NCBI GenBank assembly: GCA_900544765.1
Contig: UQWI01000009.1
Location: 69,534 to 133,533, forward strand
Origin: an uncultured Eubacteriales bacterium
GTDB taxonomy: Bacteria > Bacillota > Clostridia > Oscillospirales > Oscillospiraceae
Direction: 5' to 3'
DNA length: 64,000 nucleotides
Shown: positions 63,336 to 64,000 of the stretch, piece by piece
Layout: every line of letters begins with the position of its first letter
Position numbering within the stretch: the first letter of the stretch is position 1
Position numbers and translations under genes: made by a program
Notes under the pieces: generated by a model
What the model saw: only the letters and a program-made list of their open reading frames with translations
The model's database searches: none
Told to the model about the DNA's origin: nothing

Positions 63336-63350
63336 CGAGGGGGAATTGAC

Positions 63351-63668
63351 ATGCTTGTATTACTTTGGCTGCTGTTTATTATAATGTGTATCTACACCTG
63401 GGTGCAGGTGGGCCATCTGAAGGAGAAAAACGAGGAGTTGGAGCGCCAGATTCTCGAGCTGTGCCGCCTGACCGGCAACGAGGACGTCGCGCGGGACAAG
63501 TACAGGGGCGACCAGGACTGGTACGAAGGCTGCTACATCGGCCCGGAGCTGAAAGCGCAGCTGCGCGCGCTCAAATCCGAGGGCAAGTACGACGAGGCGA
63601 TAAGCGCTTTTTGCAAGACCACGGGTCTGCCGGACAGCTACGGCAAAAAGTACATAGGGCTGATATGA
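63351..63668 (+). CDS. Small membrane-anchored protein, array member 3
   Basis: 105 residues, the same length as member 2. Membrane helix (LVLLWLLFIIMCIYTWVQV), helical linker (HLKEKNEELERQILELCRL), then YIGPELKAQLRALKSEGKYDEAISAFCKTTGLPDSYGKKYI. GAGGGGGAA is before the ATG. No known function. Confidence 0.76.
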   Translation: MLVLLWLLFIIMCIYTWVQVGHLKEKNEELERQILELCRLTGNEDVARDKYRGDQDWYEGCYIGPELKAQLRALKSEGKYDEAISAFCKTTGLPDSYGKKYIGLI

Positions 63669-63682
63669 AGGAGGGAGCGTAA

Positions 63683-63925
63683 GTGCTTGTAATCATACTT
63701 TTGATACTGGTCATCGTGCTGATTGTCAAGGTCACGCGATTGCAGGACACCATCGACATGTTCATCATCCCGAACAAGCAGTATAAACGCCCGGATGTCC
63801 CGCCGGATCTGCTCGAGGAGCTGAAATACCTCAAAAGCGCGGGGCTCAATGTCACCGCCGAGAGTAAGCTGACGTCCCTGGGCTTTACCTCCGCCGAAGC
63901 CCACGCGTTCATACTCTCGCTGTAA
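63683..63925 (+). CDS. Small membrane-anchored protein, array member 4
   Basis: 80 residues, shorter linker. Membrane helix (LVIILLILVIVLIVKV), a short segment with IPNKQYKRPDVPPD, then LLEELKYLKSAGLNVTAESKLTSLGFTSAEAHAFILSL, the same C-terminal two-helix motif. Start GTG with GAAGGAGGG upstream. The array may continue beyond the window. Confidence 0.72.
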   Translation: MLVIILLILVIVLIVKVTRLQDTIDMFIIPNKQYKRPDVPPDLLEELKYLKSAGLNVTAESKLTSLGFTSAEAHAFILSL

Positions 63926-63983
63926 TAAAAAGGCTGTGCCATTACGGCCCTGTTGACAAAATTACGCATAGCCGCGACGCATA

Positions 63984-63992
63984 TGGTATACT
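63984..63992 (+). promoter_or_regulatory. Extended -10 element at the window edge
   Basis: TG-G-TATACT followed directly by GGAGGAAA. A TTGACA at 63953-63958 is too far (28 nt) to be its -35. It probably drives a gene beyond the window. Confidence 0.4.
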
Positions 63993-64000
63993 GGAGGAAA

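Noticed and set aside
63953..63992. Full promoter TTGACA to TATACT at the right end
   Set aside because: The spacing is 28 nt, too long for a sigma-A promoter; only the extended -10 is kept.

Overview
The window is chromosomal DNA with a G+C content of roughly 60% by eye. It probably comes from an anaerobic, gut-type member of the Clostridia (Oscillospirales or Christensenellales-like). The evidence is a Gram-positive sortase pilus locus, a YfmF/YfmH peptidase pair, a CoA-transferase resembling butyryl-CoA:acetate CoA-transferases of gut butyrate producers, a Met T-box, BlaI/BlaR-type control, many GTG/TTG starts and strong AGGAGG ribosome binding sites. Genus is not determined. No rRNA, CRISPR array, phage or intact insertion sequence was seen.

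Layout. (1) 1-2300: the 3' part of a GH2 glycosidase, convergent with an AraC regulator. (2) 2500-16060, all minus strand: a pilus locus. Read in transcription order it is a LytS-type kinase and a receiver/SARP-like response regulator, a terminator, then a second unit of pseudo-receiver/coiled-coil protein, signal peptidase I, a 1658-residue LPETG adhesin, LPETG major pilin, class C sortase, LPQTG minor pilin and a second sortase, ending in a strong terminator. The kinase promoter is followed at once by 14 copies of a tetranucleotide repeat and an intrinsic terminator. The pilus promoter carries an exact 10-bp direct repeat with 11-bp period, as expected for a SARP-type regulator. (3) 16.3-24.1 kb: a tyrosine phosphatase, then a LysR regulator divergent from a probable shikimate/quinate utilisation cluster (two AroE paralogues, MFS transporter, TIM-barrel protein, FMN/FeS/FAD oxidoreductase). 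(4) 24.2-34.9 kb: tRNA-editing protein, yfmF-yfmH-lgt unit, tRNA-Thr and tRNA-Tyr, two broken genes, glutamate dehydrogenase, a hydroxyacid dehydrogenase and a CoA-transferase with a structured leader. (5) 35-48.3 kb: mostly housekeeping or envelope genes in short overlapping operons (cardiolipin synthase, CatA-like acyltransferase, aminotransferase, TVP38 membrane protein, two-component system, Dus, ThpR, small redox and metal enzymes). (6) 48.4-57.2 kb: a BlaR1-like sensor peptidase with a very large extracellular part and its BlaI-type repressor (two perfect operators), a VanZ-like protein, GntR and TetR regulators and an AI-2E family transporter. (7) 57.3-64 kb: a conserved membrane protein, a Met T-box controlling metN-metI-metQ, and a tandem set of four small membrane-anchored paralogues that reaches the window edge.

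The most promising material for new biology is the repeat/terminator leader with the predicted regulator site in the pilus locus, the ten-unit His/Cys repeat stalk of the adhesin, the hydroaromatic cluster, and the small-protein array at the right end. All functional statements come from reading motifs; no database search was possible.
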